Positions 32,941 to 40,866 of a DNA stretch of 64,000 nucleotides are shown piece after piece. The translations under genes and the position numbers were made by a program. The notes under the pieces are model-generated. The model did no database searches. It was not told the origin of the DNA and worked only from the letters and a program-made list of their open reading frames with translations. Positions within the stretch are counted from its first letter, which is position 1. Each line of letters begins with the position of its first letter. The stretch lies in the NCBI RefSeq assembly GCF_021412625.1, contig NZ_JAKCFI010000011.1, positions 62,001-126,000 on the forward strand, written 5' to 3'. This stretch comes from Myxococcus stipitatus. GTDB lineage: Bacteria > Myxococcota > Myxococcia > Myxococcales > Myxococcaceae.

Positions 32941-33948
32941 ATGGCGGACGTGGCATCCCGTCTCTCGTCGGAGTGGCGGACCTGGCTGGCGGAGAACGTG
33001 GTGCGGGGCGTGGCGACGCGGCGCCTGGTGGACGCGCTCGTGGACGCGGGGCTGGCGGAGGCGAACGCGCTCGACGAGGTGGAGGCCGTCCGGCGGGGAC
33101 TCCCGGTGGCGGAGGCGCTGCGGCGCGTGGCCTCGCACGAGGACATCCTCGCGTTGCTGGACTCGCGCGTCGCGCTCGAGCGGCAGTCGGGCTGGACGCG
33201 CAGGCTGGACCGGCGCGGGGACCTCACGCCGCGCCAGGTGGTGGAGCAGTACTACCTGCCGCACCGCCCCGTCGTGCTCGAGGGCTTCATGCGCGACTGG
33301 CCCCTCATGCGCGAGTGGACGCCGGCGCGGCTGGCCGAACGCTACGGTGACGTGGCGGTGGAGGTCATGGCGGGACGCGAGGCCCGCGCCGACCACGACG
33401 TAGAGCCGGATGCCTGTCGACAGGTGCTGCCCTTCGGAGCGTTCCTCCGTCGGCTCGAGCAGGGCGGGCCCACCAACGACCTGTACCTGACGGCCCGAAA
33501 CTTCGCCCTGGAGCGCGAGGAGCTGCGAGGGCTGCTGGAGCACGTGCGCTATCCAGAGGGCCTGTTGCGCGCGACGGACCGGGTGGGCGCGGTGAAGCTC
33601 TGGGTGGGACCGGCGGGCACGCTCACCCAGCTCCACCACGACCTGGGCTCCGTCCTCTTCGGACAGGTTCATGGACGCAAGCGCTTCCGCCTCATCCCTT
33701 CATTCCAGCTCCACCACGTCTACAGCCACCTGGAGGTGTGGAGCCAGGTCGACGCCGAGCACCCCGACCTCGCGCGCTTCCCCGCGTATCGCGAGGTGGA
33801 GGTCCTGGAGACCGTCGTCGGCCCCGGCGACATGCTGTTGATTCCCGCGGGCTGGTGGCACTGGGTGCACGCGCTCGAGGTCAGCGTGTCCGTCACCTTC
33901 CAGGAGTTCGACGTCCCCGAGGGCAACACCTGGTGGAAGCTGGGATGA
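32941..33948 (+). CDS. FIH/JmjC-type (cupin_8) hydroxylase 1
   Basis: This 335-residue Fe(II)/2-oxoglutarate oxygenase is related to the asparaginyl hydroxylase FIH and to JmjC/cupin_8 proteins. The metal triad is visible: His232-x-Asp234 in LHHDLG and distal His307 in AGWWHWV. Lys247 in HGRKRF is at the 2-oxoglutarate lysine position. The FIH-like hallmarks SQVD and TVVGPGDMLLIP are conserved. Residues 1-50 form a helical module (WRTWLAENVVRG, then LVDALVDAGL) shared with the next two proteins. Target unknown; small peptides or proteins are likely substrates. ATG 32941 follows GGAGGGGGC, a strong ribosome-binding site. Confidence 0.88.
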   Translation: MADVASRLSSEWRTWLAENVVRGVATRRLVDALVDAGLAEANALDEVEAVRRGLPVAEALRRVASHEDILALLDSRVALERQSGWTRRLDRRGDLTPRQVVEQYYLPHRPVVLEGFMRDWPLMREWTPARLAERYGDVAVEVMAGREARADHDVEPDACRQVLPFGAFLRRLEQGGPTNDLYLTARNFALEREELRGLLEHVRYPEGLLRATDRVGAVKLWVGPAGTLTQLHHDLGSVLFGQVHGRKRFRLIPSFQLHHVYSHLEVWSQVDAEHPDLARFPAYREVEVLETVVGPGDMLLIPAGWWHWVHALEVSVSVTFQEFDVPEGNTWWKLG

Positions 33949-33966
33949 ACGACGCGACGGCCGACT

Positions 33967-34134
33967 TCACTTTTCCAATGGCGGCGTCTTGGGCGGCTCC
34001 GTGGGCACGGTGCGCTCGACGCTGGGTGTCGATTGACCACCCGGGTTCGGAACGATGCGCGGCGCCGGCCGGAGGGCGGGGTTCGGCGGCGGATTCGGCA
34101 CGATCTTGGGAGTGGGATCCAATGGCGTCGTCAT
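33967..34134 (-). CDS. Small proline-rich peptide, candidate substrate
   Basis: This 55-residue minus-strand reading frame lies in the 243-base gap between the first two JmjC genes. It is one-third proline (18 of 55) and contains a duplicated motif P-K/R-I-V-P-N-P at residues 9-15 and 25-31, then a Thr/Pro-rich tail ending PPKTPPLEK. Third codon positions are strongly G/C, as in real genes of the region. The ATG at 34134 has GGGGA upstream, a modest ribosome-binding site. There is no signal peptide. The motif places an Asn between prolines, which would suit an FIH-like hydroxylase, but no experiment supports this. It could still be chance coding. Confidence 0.4.
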   Translation of the reverse strand: MTTPLDPTPKIVPNPPPNPALRPAPRIVPNPGGQSTPSVERTVPTEPPKTPPLEK

Positions 34135-34191
34135 GCGGTCCCCAGTGCGGCGTGGTGGTCTTCCCGGGTGGTATATCGCACCCTGCGAGCC

Positions 34192-35244
34192 ATGACTCCT
34201 GACACATTCCAGGAACTCGAGCCCTCGTTGTGTGCGTGGGTCGCGGAGAACCTGTCAGGTGGAGTGGAGGTGGACCTCCTGGTGGAGGTGCTGAGGGCGA
34301 CGGGGGTGGAGTCGTCCCGGGCCCGCGCGGCCGTGGTGGCCATCTGCGCGCATCCGGCGGTGTGCCAGGCCCGGGAGTCCCTGGGGCGGCGCGAGGCGCT
34401 GGAGGCGCTGCTGGAGGCCCGCTCGGCGCTCTATCGACAGTCCCTGGGCGAAGCGGGGCCGGTGGTGGAGCGGCGGCGGGGGCTGGCTCCGGAGGTGTTC
34501 TTCGAGGAGTTCTACCTGCGCAACCGCCCCGTCATCGTCGAGGGGCTCCTGGACGACTGGCCCGCGCTGTCGCGTTGGACGCCCGAATGGCTGGTGTCCC
34601 GGTTCGGCGACGAGGCGGTGGAGGTGATGGCGGGGCGCGATGGAGAGCCGGACCCCGACTTCCACGCCGAGCGTCTGCGCGCGACGGTGCCGCTGCGGAC
34701 GCTGGTGGAGCGGATGCTCGCGGGCGGCGAGTCCGACGACGTGTACCTGGTGGCTCGCAACAGCTTGTTGTTGCGCGAGGCGTTCCGGCCGCTGCTGGAC
34801 GACCTGCGCCCGCCCGCGGGCTACATCCATCCGGACCTGCGCACGCCAGACAGCGTCCACCTGTGGTTCGGCCCGGCGGGGACGCTGTCCAATCTCCACC
34901 ACGACCACCTCAACGTCTTCTTCTGCCAGGTGCTGGGGCGCAAGCGGTTCTGGTTGGCGCCCTCGTGGGAGCTCCCCTGGCTCTACAACGACCGGGGGCT
35001 GTACAGCGCGGTGGACATCCGCGCGCCCGACGCGCGTCGCCACCCCGACTTCTCGCGCGCGGCGCTGGCCTCGTGCGTGGTGGGCCCAGGGGACGCGCTG
35101 CTGATTCCCGTGGGCTGGTGGCACGCGGTGCGCGCGCTGGACGTGAGCTTGTCGGTGACGTTCGTCAACTTCGACAGGCCGGAGCGCAACGCGCAGTGGC
35201 GGAACTATTGGATCGGCCCCAGGCCGGAGAAGGTGGAGCGATGA
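34192..35244 (+). CDS. FIH/JmjC-type (cupin_8) hydroxylase 2
   Basis: This 350-residue paralogue of the preceding enzyme has an intact metal triad: His236-x-Asp238 (LHHDHL) and His311 (VGWWHAV), with Lys251 in LGRKRF for 2-oxoglutarate. Residues 12-40 repeat the shared N-terminal helical module (WVAENLSGG, then LVEVLRATGV). The aromatic-rich core FYLRNRPVIVEGLLDDWP is the cupin_8 start. The gene ends in ATGA, where the last codon overlaps the start of the third paralogue, so the two are translationally coupled. It is an iron/2-oxoglutarate hydroxylase by family; substrate unknown. Confidence 0.88.
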   Translation: MTPDTFQELEPSLCAWVAENLSGGVEVDLLVEVLRATGVESSRARAAVVAICAHPAVCQARESLGRREALEALLEARSALYRQSLGEAGPVVERRRGLAPEVFFEEFYLRNRPVIVEGLLDDWPALSRWTPEWLVSRFGDEAVEVMAGRDGEPDPDFHAERLRATVPLRTLVERMLAGGESDDVYLVARNSLLLREAFRPLLDDLRPPAGYIHPDLRTPDSVHLWFGPAGTLSNLHHDHLNVFFCQVLGRKRFWLAPSWELPWLYNDRGLYSAVDIRAPDARRHPDFSRAALASCVVGPGDALLIPVGWWHAVRALDVSLSVTFVNFDRPERNAQWRNYWIGPRPEKVER

Positions 35245-36095
35245 CGCGAGCCGGAGCTTCGCTGGCGCCCGAGTGGCGGCGATGGGTGGTGGAGAACCTG
35301 CTGCGCGGCGCGGAGGTGGAGGACCTGGTGTCCATCCTCGCGCGGGCTGGCGTGGAGTCGCACGTCGCGACCGGGGCCGTGCGCGCCGAACTGGAGGACC
35401 CGTGTTTCCAGGGCGCCGCGCGCGCCGTCGCCATGCACCGCAAGCTGGAGGGGCTGCTCGACCTGTACGGCGACCTGTACCGACAGGCCCCGGGACACGA
35501 CCGCGTCGACCGGCATGACGTCCTGTCGCCGGGGGACTTCTTCGAGCGCTACTACTTCCAGAACCGACCCGTGGTGACGCGCGCCACCGCGCGACCGCTC
35601 GACGTGGCGGCCTGGGAGCGGCTCGTCGCGGGCGTGGAGGTGGACGGTGTGACGGCGGCCGGCCGTGACGCGCCCGTCGCGCCCGCGCCCTGGCGGGAGC
35701 TCGTCGCGTTGCCCGAGGGGCTCGTGGACACGCGCGTGGCGCCGCGCCTGTGGTGGGAGAAGGCCGAGACACGAGGCGCGCTGGCGCCGGCGCGGCGCAA
35801 CGTGCTGCTGTGTCAGGTCCATGGCCGGCGGCTCGCGCGGCTCGTCCCCGCGTTCGCGTTGCATCGGGTCCAGGGGGCGTCCGCCGCGCCGGAGGACGTG
35901 CCGGTGCTGGAGGTGGAGCTCGGGCCCGGCTCGCTGGTGTTGTTGCCCGTCGGCTGGTGGTACTCGTGGCACGCGCCGGAGGGGGGGGCCGCGCTCGCCT
36001 TCGAGGCCTTCCTCGCGCCCGAGCCGAACGTGGACTGGGCACCGGGACGCAAGCCGCGCGAGCCTACGCCTCCTCCTCGTGTCCGTCTGGATTGA
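35241..36095 (+). CDS. Degenerate JmjC/FIH paralogue, probable pseudoenzyme
   Basis: This 284-residue third copy has all three iron ligands and the co-substrate lysine replaced. Aligned with paralogue 2, His236 and Asp238 become Ala182 and Ala184, Lys251 becomes Arg197, and distal His311 becomes Tyr241. It also lacks about 60 residues of the central region. The shared N-terminal helical module (WVVENLLRG) and the FYLRNRP-like segment (YYFQNRPVV) remain. It is therefore unlikely to be an oxygenase and may instead bind the same partner, as a decoy or subunit. The frame is intact, so the gene is under selection. ATG 35241 overlaps the previous stop. The 3' end overlaps the convergent small gene by 32 bases. 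Confidence 0.88.
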   Translation: MTRAGASLAPEWRRWVVENLLRGAEVEDLVSILARAGVESHVATGAVRAELEDPCFQGAARAVAMHRKLEGLLDLYGDLYRQAPGHDRVDRHDVLSPGDFFERYYFQNRPVVTRATARPLDVAAWERLVAGVEVDGVTAAGRDAPVAPAPWRELVALPEGLVDTRVAPRLWWEKAETRGALAPARRNVLLCQVHGRRLARLVPAFALHRVQGASAAPEDVPVLEVELGPGSLVLLPVGWWYSWHAPEGGAALAFEAFLAPEPNVDWAPGRKPREPTPPPRVRLD

Positions 36096-36447
36096 GCAGC
36101 GTGCGCGCGAGCTGTCGCAGGGCGGGGGCGACGGGCTCCTGCTCCAGCCGCCGCAGCGAGTCCTTCGCGGCGTCGAGCCGCCCGGCCTGGTGGAGGAGCT
36201 TCAACGCGCGGTACTGGAGCAGCTCCTCGGGGGGCATGGAGTGGGGGACGGGGGGCTGGCCTCGCAAGGGAAGGCGGCCTCGCTGCGATAGCAGGTCGAG
36301 CAACACGTCGGCGTCCTCGGTTGCCAGCGCCTCGGGGGCCTGCTCCATCTGCTCCAAGGCCTCCATCAGCTCGCTCCAGGCGAAGCCACCGGATGGGGGC
36401 TTGCGCTCCGCCACCATCCGCCTGAGCTGTTCGCGTGTCGTCGACAT
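36064..36447 (-). CDS. Small helical protein, unknown
   Basis: This 127-residue predicted helical protein is charged and has no signal peptide. Segments such as WSELMEALEQMEQAPEALA and LLQYRALKLLHQAGRLDAAKDS look like two TPR-like helical pairs. It follows the transglutaminase-like gene by 8 bases on the minus strand, so it is the last gene of the CHAT/transglutaminase-like operon. It ends in a 32-base tail-to-tail overlap with the third JmjC gene. Function unknown. I chose ATG 36447; a GTG at 36468 would add seven residues. Confidence 0.7.
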   Translation of the reverse strand: MSTTREQLRRMVAERKPPSGGFAWSELMEALEQMEQAPEALATEDADVLLDLLSQRGRLPLRGQPPVPHSMPPEELLQYRALKLLHQAGRLDAAKDSLRRLEQEPVAPALRQLARTLLNPDGHEEEA

Positions 36448-36455
36448 GGCCGCTC

Positions 36456-37727
36456 CTAGCGTGTCCACATGATGTCGAGCTCAGGGACCTGCTCCGTCCG
36501 GACGGTGATGCCGAAGTCACCCCGCTCCAGGTCCACCTCCCACAGCCTGCCGTTCGCGCGCAGCGTGCCCATCAGGAACGGCAGCGTCGGATGGAGGTAG
36601 CGTTCGCGGAACGGCGAACCCCGTCCCATCCGGACGGGCCTGCCATCGTCCGGGGGCAGGGCCATCTCCAGCTCCACGGCCCTCGACAGGAAGCAGGCGT
36701 CGTAGAGGTACAGCCTTCCCGCGTCCTCCAGGAAGTTGAGGCAGTGGCCATCGTCCCAGCCCGCCATGAAGCAGTAGCGCGCCGCGTGGCGGCTCAAGAG
36801 CTCCACGGGCTCCTCGGGCGTGAAGGGATACCGCGCGCAATCGTTGAAGCGCCCCTGCATCCGGGTGTGCCGGCTGGGCTCGACCTGGTTGATGCCGGGG
36901 TCCACGGCCACCATCGCCTCCCACCGGACCTCGTCCGTGCGCGGGTCGTCTCCCGGCGCCAGGTGCAGCGTGCGCCCCTCCAGCTGGACGCCCTGGCAGT
37001 TGGCCAGCTGCTGGAACAGTTGATACCAGCCGCCACACATCCCACCGCCCGCCACCAGCATGTGGCGCACCGTCCACGCCGGGACGCCGAAGCGCAGCCC
37101 CGTCTCCGGCAGGCCCCGCAGGAGCGCGTCGCAGATGTCCTTGCGTGACTCCAACCCCGCGCACCACCGCGAGGACCACCGCATGAGCGGCGCGTACGCG
37201 CCGGAGGGCGGAGCGCCGTGCTCGCCCTGGCGCATGGGGGCGCCCGTGGTGAACAGCTCGTGCCGGCTGCCGCCGAGGAAGAGCCGTCGCTGCGTGCCGT
37301 CCGCGTCCGTCCACTCCGCGACCCACTGGAGCTCCAGCGTGTGCGCGCCCACCTGGTTGGGCAGGGGCCGGTTGAAGGCGAGCGGCTCCTCGAGGGTGGT
37401 CCACCCGGCCAGGCGCTCCAGCGTCACCGGATGGGGACCCACCCAGCGGATGGACGCGCTGGGGCCCGGGCCCGCGGACAGCGGCGGGCCGAAGGCGCTG
37501 AGGTCGAAGGAGGCGGGGACGAAGTGGTGGGCCAGCAGCGTCACGCCCACGCGAGGCCGCGCGCCGCGCACGTAGGCCACCGGCTCCGAGCGATGGTCGC
37601 GGATCCACTCCGGCCGCTCGCCCAGGCGCGTCTGGGTGATGGGACACCACAACGGAATCGCGCCGCAATCCGTTGCGCCCTGGTCGAAGTGCAGGCTGAA
37701 GACGGCCAGCGGTTGCTCCTGGAGCAT
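36456..37727 (-). CDS. Transglutaminase/cysteine-protease-like protein
   Basis: This 423-residue protein has a papain-like/transglutaminase catalytic pattern: Cys231 in GGGMCGGWYQLFQQL, His328 in WDDGHCLNFL and Asp343 in LYLYDACF. The C-H-D order and surrounding glycines fit the transglutaminase fold. The first 200 residues are strand-rich and unrecognised. There is no signal peptide. I chose ATG 37727, which follows GGGGGGAAGG, a strong ribosome-binding site; an ATG at 37820 that overlaps the CHAT stop would add 31 basic residues with unusual codons. It could be a peptide cross-linker, protease or deamidase. It lies between the CHAT gene and the small helical gene, facing the JmjC genes. Confidence 0.65.
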   Translation of the reverse strand: MLQEQPLAVFSLHFDQGATDCGAIPLWCPITQTRLGERPEWIRDHRSEPVAYVRGARPRVGVTLLAHHFVPASFDLSAFGPPLSAGPGPSASIRWVGPHPVTLERLAGWTTLEEPLAFNRPLPNQVGAHTLELQWVAEWTDADGTQRRLFLGGSRHELFTTGAPMRQGEHGAPPSGAYAPLMRWSSRWCAGLESRKDICDALLRGLPETGLRFGVPAWTVRHMLVAGGGMCGGWYQLFQQLANCQGVQLEGRTLHLAPGDDPRTDEVRWEAMVAVDPGINQVEPSRHTRMQGRFNDCARYPFTPEEPVELLSRHAARYCFMAGWDDGHCLNFLEDAGRLYLYDACFLSRAVELEMALPPDDGRPVRMGRGSPFRERYLHPTLPFLMGTLRANGRLWEVDLERGDFGITVRTEQVPELDIMWTR

Positions 37728-37812
37728 GTCCACCTTCCCCCCCTCTGCCGTGCGGCGTCCGCACGCAGCGGCTCGGCTCCACCTCGGCCCGCGGGACGGG
37801 GCCCTGGTGGGA

Positions 37813-40581
37813 CTACTCATACAACAAGACGCGCGTCACCCATGGCGCTCCCCGCTCCTCGCGCAGCCACCTCAGGCGCTCGGCGCGAAGGGCCACCGCG
37901 GGGGCGGCGCCTTCGTGGATGCGCTCGCGCACCCCCTGGAAGAAGCGGCCCGCGGAGTCCGGGATGTCCACCGTCGCGGCGAACACCGCGCGCGCCCCCG
38001 AGCCGATGAACGCCTGGGGCAGCGACGACGTCTGGTGGATGAGGGGCGGCACCCGCGCCGCGCTGCACGCGCCCAGCAGCACCACCGGCGAGCCCTTGAG
38101 CCGCACCTGCCGCAGCGCCTCCGCGGTCAGCGCATAGCGGCCGTCGTACTCCGGCGCGAGCGCGATGACCGGCGCCTCCGACAGGCTTCGGTCCACCACG
38201 CCGTGCGCGTGGAACTCGATGTCCGTCGCCTGGGCCATGGCCTCCAGCACGCGCGTGGGCGTGGCCTGCGCCCCGGCCAGTTCGAGCGAGCGGCCGATGG
38301 GCACCGGGGTGGTCTCCCAGGACGACAGGCGCGCCAGCCCGAGCTGCGAGGGCGTCTCCACGTTGGCCACCATGACGTGGAGCGGGGGCGCCGTCGTCCC
38401 AGGGGCGGCGGCCGGGGCGGGGGTGGCCCCCACGCGGTAGCTCCAGGCCATCTCCGGGGGGAGCAGGCCCGCGCGGCTGTCGAGCGGCGGCGCGGCCAGG
38501 ACCTCCACCTGGGGACAGGCGCGCAGGAGCGCCAGCAGAGGGGCCGGCACCAGCCCCGAGAGGTCTTCTCCCAGGGGCTCCTTGCGCGTGGCGTCGTGGT
38601 GCCCGAGCACCTCGCCCGACCGGCCCAGGGCCACCACCACGGTGCGCTCGGCCTCCATCGCCGCCACCAGGGCGCACCGGCCCGGACGGCGCACACCGAG
38701 CTGCTCGGCGACCATGTCGGGCACCTCGGCGAAGGCCCCCGCCTGCCCCGCGCTCACCGCCATCGTCTGGAAGGCCACCGCGCGGGCGTCGCGCGCGTCG
38801 GCGTCCGTGCGCAGCAGCGGCTCGGCCTCGGCGATGGTCCGCCGCAGCAGGGCGTTCCCCGCGGCCCGGTCCCGCACCAGCTCCAGGCGCGCCTCGATGA
38901 GGGTGGTGAGCACCCGCCTGCCCGGCGTCTCGCGGTCGGCGCGCGAGCGGGCCACCTCGCCGCGCACCTGCTCCGCGTCGCTGGCCCGCGGATCCAGCCG
39001 CGCCAGGTCCGCCAGCGTCCACGCGCCCACCAGCCCCACGGACGCGCCACAGGCCTGGGCCCGGTCCAGCGCCTCGCGCGCCGCCAGGGGCCGCAGGCGC
39101 ATCATCTCCAGCGCCGCCAGGTTGCGGTGGACGTAGTTCTTCACGCCGCACGCATCCGGCGCCCGCGCGAGGTACTCGAGGAGATAGGCCCGGGAGGACG
39201 CGACGCGGAACTGATACCGGGCCGCCTGCGCGAGCGCGCGCAAGGCCTGCGACTCCAGCTCCCACTCGCCCACCGTCTGGGCCTCGCGCCAGGACGCCCG
39301 CGCCGTCGACTCCGCCTCCGCCAACCGGTTGGACGCGGTCGCGCGGTGGCTCATCTTGTAGAGCAGCTCCGCGCAGCGCGGACGCAGCTGGTGCTCGCGG
39401 CACAGCTCGAGCGCGCCTTGCAGCCGCTGGTTCGCGCGCCAGTACGCCCCCGCGAGGTCGTCCTGCCGCGCCAGCTCGTCCTGCACCAGCACCTGGACCC
39501 AAGGGTCGTTCCAGCGGCGGGCCAGCGCCTCCAGCTCCTCGGTCGTGCCCCGCCCCCCGGGCGGCAACAGCAGCGCCCCGAGCAGCAGATCGTCCTCTCC
39601 CGACGCGCGCAGCCGCTGGAGGAAGTCCGCGGACTGCTCGCCCCGGCGTTGGACGTACCGCACGTACTCGGCGGCCAGGGGCGCGCGCTTCTGGAAGTCG
39701 CGCGCGGCGACCCGGCGCACGTACGCGGCGAGGGCGGTGCCCCCGTGCACCTGGTCCAGGTACTCCGCCAGCGGCAGCAGCGCCAGCACGCGGGTGGATG
39801 TGGGGGCGATGCGCATGGCCTCGTAGAACTGCTTCCGGGCCGTGCCCGGGTGGCGACGCGCGTCCTCCAGCGAGATGGGCGCACCGACGTCGGACGCGAG
39901 CGCGGCGAGCGCGGCCTGGGTCCGTCTCCAACCGTCCTCCCGCTCCCGGACGCCCTGGCGCAGGAAGGTGGCCTGCTCCTGCGCCTCCTGACTCCACCCA
40001 CGCTCCTTCAGCGCGGCGACCTCGTCGAACACGGACGCCGCCAGCAGGTGCAGCCCCATCTCCCGCAGCACGAGCGCCCGGTTCCACAACGCCTGGGGAT
40101 GGCGCGGGGCCCGCTCCAACAGCGCGTCCAGCTCCGCGAGCGCGTCGTCCGGGTGCTCGAGCAGGAACACCGCCACGGCGTGGTCGTTGTCCCTGTCCCG
40201 GGAGTCGGGCGCCTGGGCGAGGTGCGCCAGCGCCTGCCGCGGGTCTCCGTGCAGGAGGTAGGAGGCCGCGATGCCCGCGCGGTCCCCCGCGTCCTCCAGT
40301 CGCGCCAGCTCCCGCAGGGGCACCGGGATGGAGGGCCGCTCCAGGCGCGGACGGACATACGGCCGGTGCACGTCCGCTTCCTTCACGGAGACACGGGGCT
40401 CGAGGGGCCGCGTGGGCGCGTCCGTCAGCCACAACAGCGCCGCGCGCCGCCCGGGCAGGGGACCGGAGCGCGCGATGAGCAGGGCCGGCAGCACCAGCAG
40501 CGGGAGCAGCTTCCACATACGGGGGCGCAACGCGCGGCGCACGCGTCGACACCACCCCGGTGCATCCAGCCCGGCCACCAT
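37813..40581 (-). CDS. Membrane-anchored TPR-CHAT protease
   Basis: This 922-residue protein has a single hydrophobic helix near residues 20-40 (WKLLPLLVLPALLIA, preceded by many Arg), then about 650 residues of helical repeats of TPR type. A C-terminal CHAT (caspase HetF-associated) domain follows. The catalytic dyad is visible: His793 in FHAHGVVD and Cys839 in LLGACSAARV, separated by 46 residues as in caspase-like folds. CHAT proteases cut specific proteins, often as effectors regulated by a sensor. The cytoplasmic N-terminus and single pass imply that the rest is periplasmic or cytosolic, depending on orientation. I chose ATG 40581 (GGGAGG before it). It is the first gene of a minus-strand operon with the transglutaminase-like protein. 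Confidence 0.85.
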   Translation of the reverse strand: MVAGLDAPGWCRRVRRALRPRMWKLLPLLVLPALLIARSGPLPGRRAALLWLTDAPTRPLEPRVSVKEADVHRPYVRPRLERPSIPVPLRELARLEDAGDRAGIAASYLLHGDPRQALAHLAQAPDSRDRDNDHAVAVFLLEHPDDALAELDALLERAPRHPQALWNRALVLREMGLHLLAASVFDEVAALKERGWSQEAQEQATFLRQGVREREDGWRRTQAALAALASDVGAPISLEDARRHPGTARKQFYEAMRIAPTSTRVLALLPLAEYLDQVHGGTALAAYVRRVAARDFQKRAPLAAEYVRYVQRRGEQSADFLQRLRASGEDDLLLGALLLPPGGRGTTEELEALARRWNDPWVQVLVQDELARQDDLAGAYWRANQRLQGALELCREHQLRPRCAELLYKMSHRATASNRLAEAESTARASWREAQTVGEWELESQALRALAQAARYQFRVASSRAYLLEYLARAPDACGVKNYVHRNLAALEMMRLRPLAAREALDRAQACGASVGLVGAWTLADLARLDPRASDAEQVRGEVARSRADRETPGRRVLTTLIEARLELVRDRAAGNALLRRTIAEAEPLLRTDADARDARAVAFQTMAVSAGQAGAFAEVPDMVAEQLGVRRPGRCALVAAMEAERTVVVALGRSGEVLGHHDATRKEPLGEDLSGLVPAPLLALLRACPQVEVLAAPPLDSRAGLLPPEMAWSYRVGATPAPAAAPGTTAPPLHVMVANVETPSQLGLARLSSWETTPVPIGRSLELAGAQATPTRVLEAMAQATDIEFHAHGVVDRSLSEAPVIALAPEYDGRYALTAEALRQVRLKGSPVVLLGACSAARVPPLIHQTSSLPQAFIGSGARAVFAATVDIPDSAGRFFQGVRERIHEGAAPAVALRAERLRWLREERGAPWVTRVLLYE

Positions 40582-40808
40582 CCGCTGGACCCTCCCCGTC
40601 ACTCCGCGTCCCAGTGGCGGAGTCAGCACTGCAACCCAGGGTCATAAGCCAATTCACCCAGAGGGGACAAATCAGGCCGGTGGGGACGTGCCGCCTGGAC
40701 AACGTGGCGGTGGGCGCCATGCCCCCCCCGCTGACCCAGGGAGGGCGCTGGAGACCCTGGACCCAGGTGGGGTGTGTCTCGGGAGCGCTGGGCACACCCG
40801 TCACCTGG

Positions 40809-40842
40809 ATACAGTTGTCCGAGCGTGGGTGGTCAACTGTAT
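40809..40842. repeat. Inverted repeat ATACAGTTG ... CAACTGTAT
   Basis: Perfect 9-base inverted arms at 40809-40817 and 40834-40842 are separated by 16 bases, in the 285-base gap between the CHAT and amidohydrolase genes. This may be an operator for the CHAT operon, or part of the amidohydrolase terminator region. The rest of the gap (40582-40808) shows no gene. Confidence 0.4.
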
Positions 40843-40860
40843 GGGCCCGGGAGCGGGCCC
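40843..40860 (-). terminator. GC hairpin after the amidohydrolase gene
   Basis: A perfect 7-base stem (GGGCCCG with CGGGCCC) with a four-base loop begins 6 bases after the amidohydrolase stop on the minus strand. No T-run is present. The inverted repeat at 40809-40842 follows it. Confidence 0.5.
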
Positions 40861-40866
40861 GTGATT

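Noticed and set aside
33973-34202. Plus-strand short frame opposite the proline-rich peptide
   Set aside because: It lacks a good ribosome-binding site and shows no motif or repeat. The minus-strand frame fits codon use better.
37728-37820. Longer start for the transglutaminase-like protein at ATG 37820
   Set aside because: The extra 31 residues are basic with rare AGT, AGG codons, and a strong ribosome-binding site lies before ATG 37727. The overlap with the CHAT stop keeps this open.
37636-40647. Long plus-strand frame across the CHAT gene
   Set aside because: The opposite strand holds TPR repeats and a CHAT catalytic dyad. This frame is a codon-position artefact.
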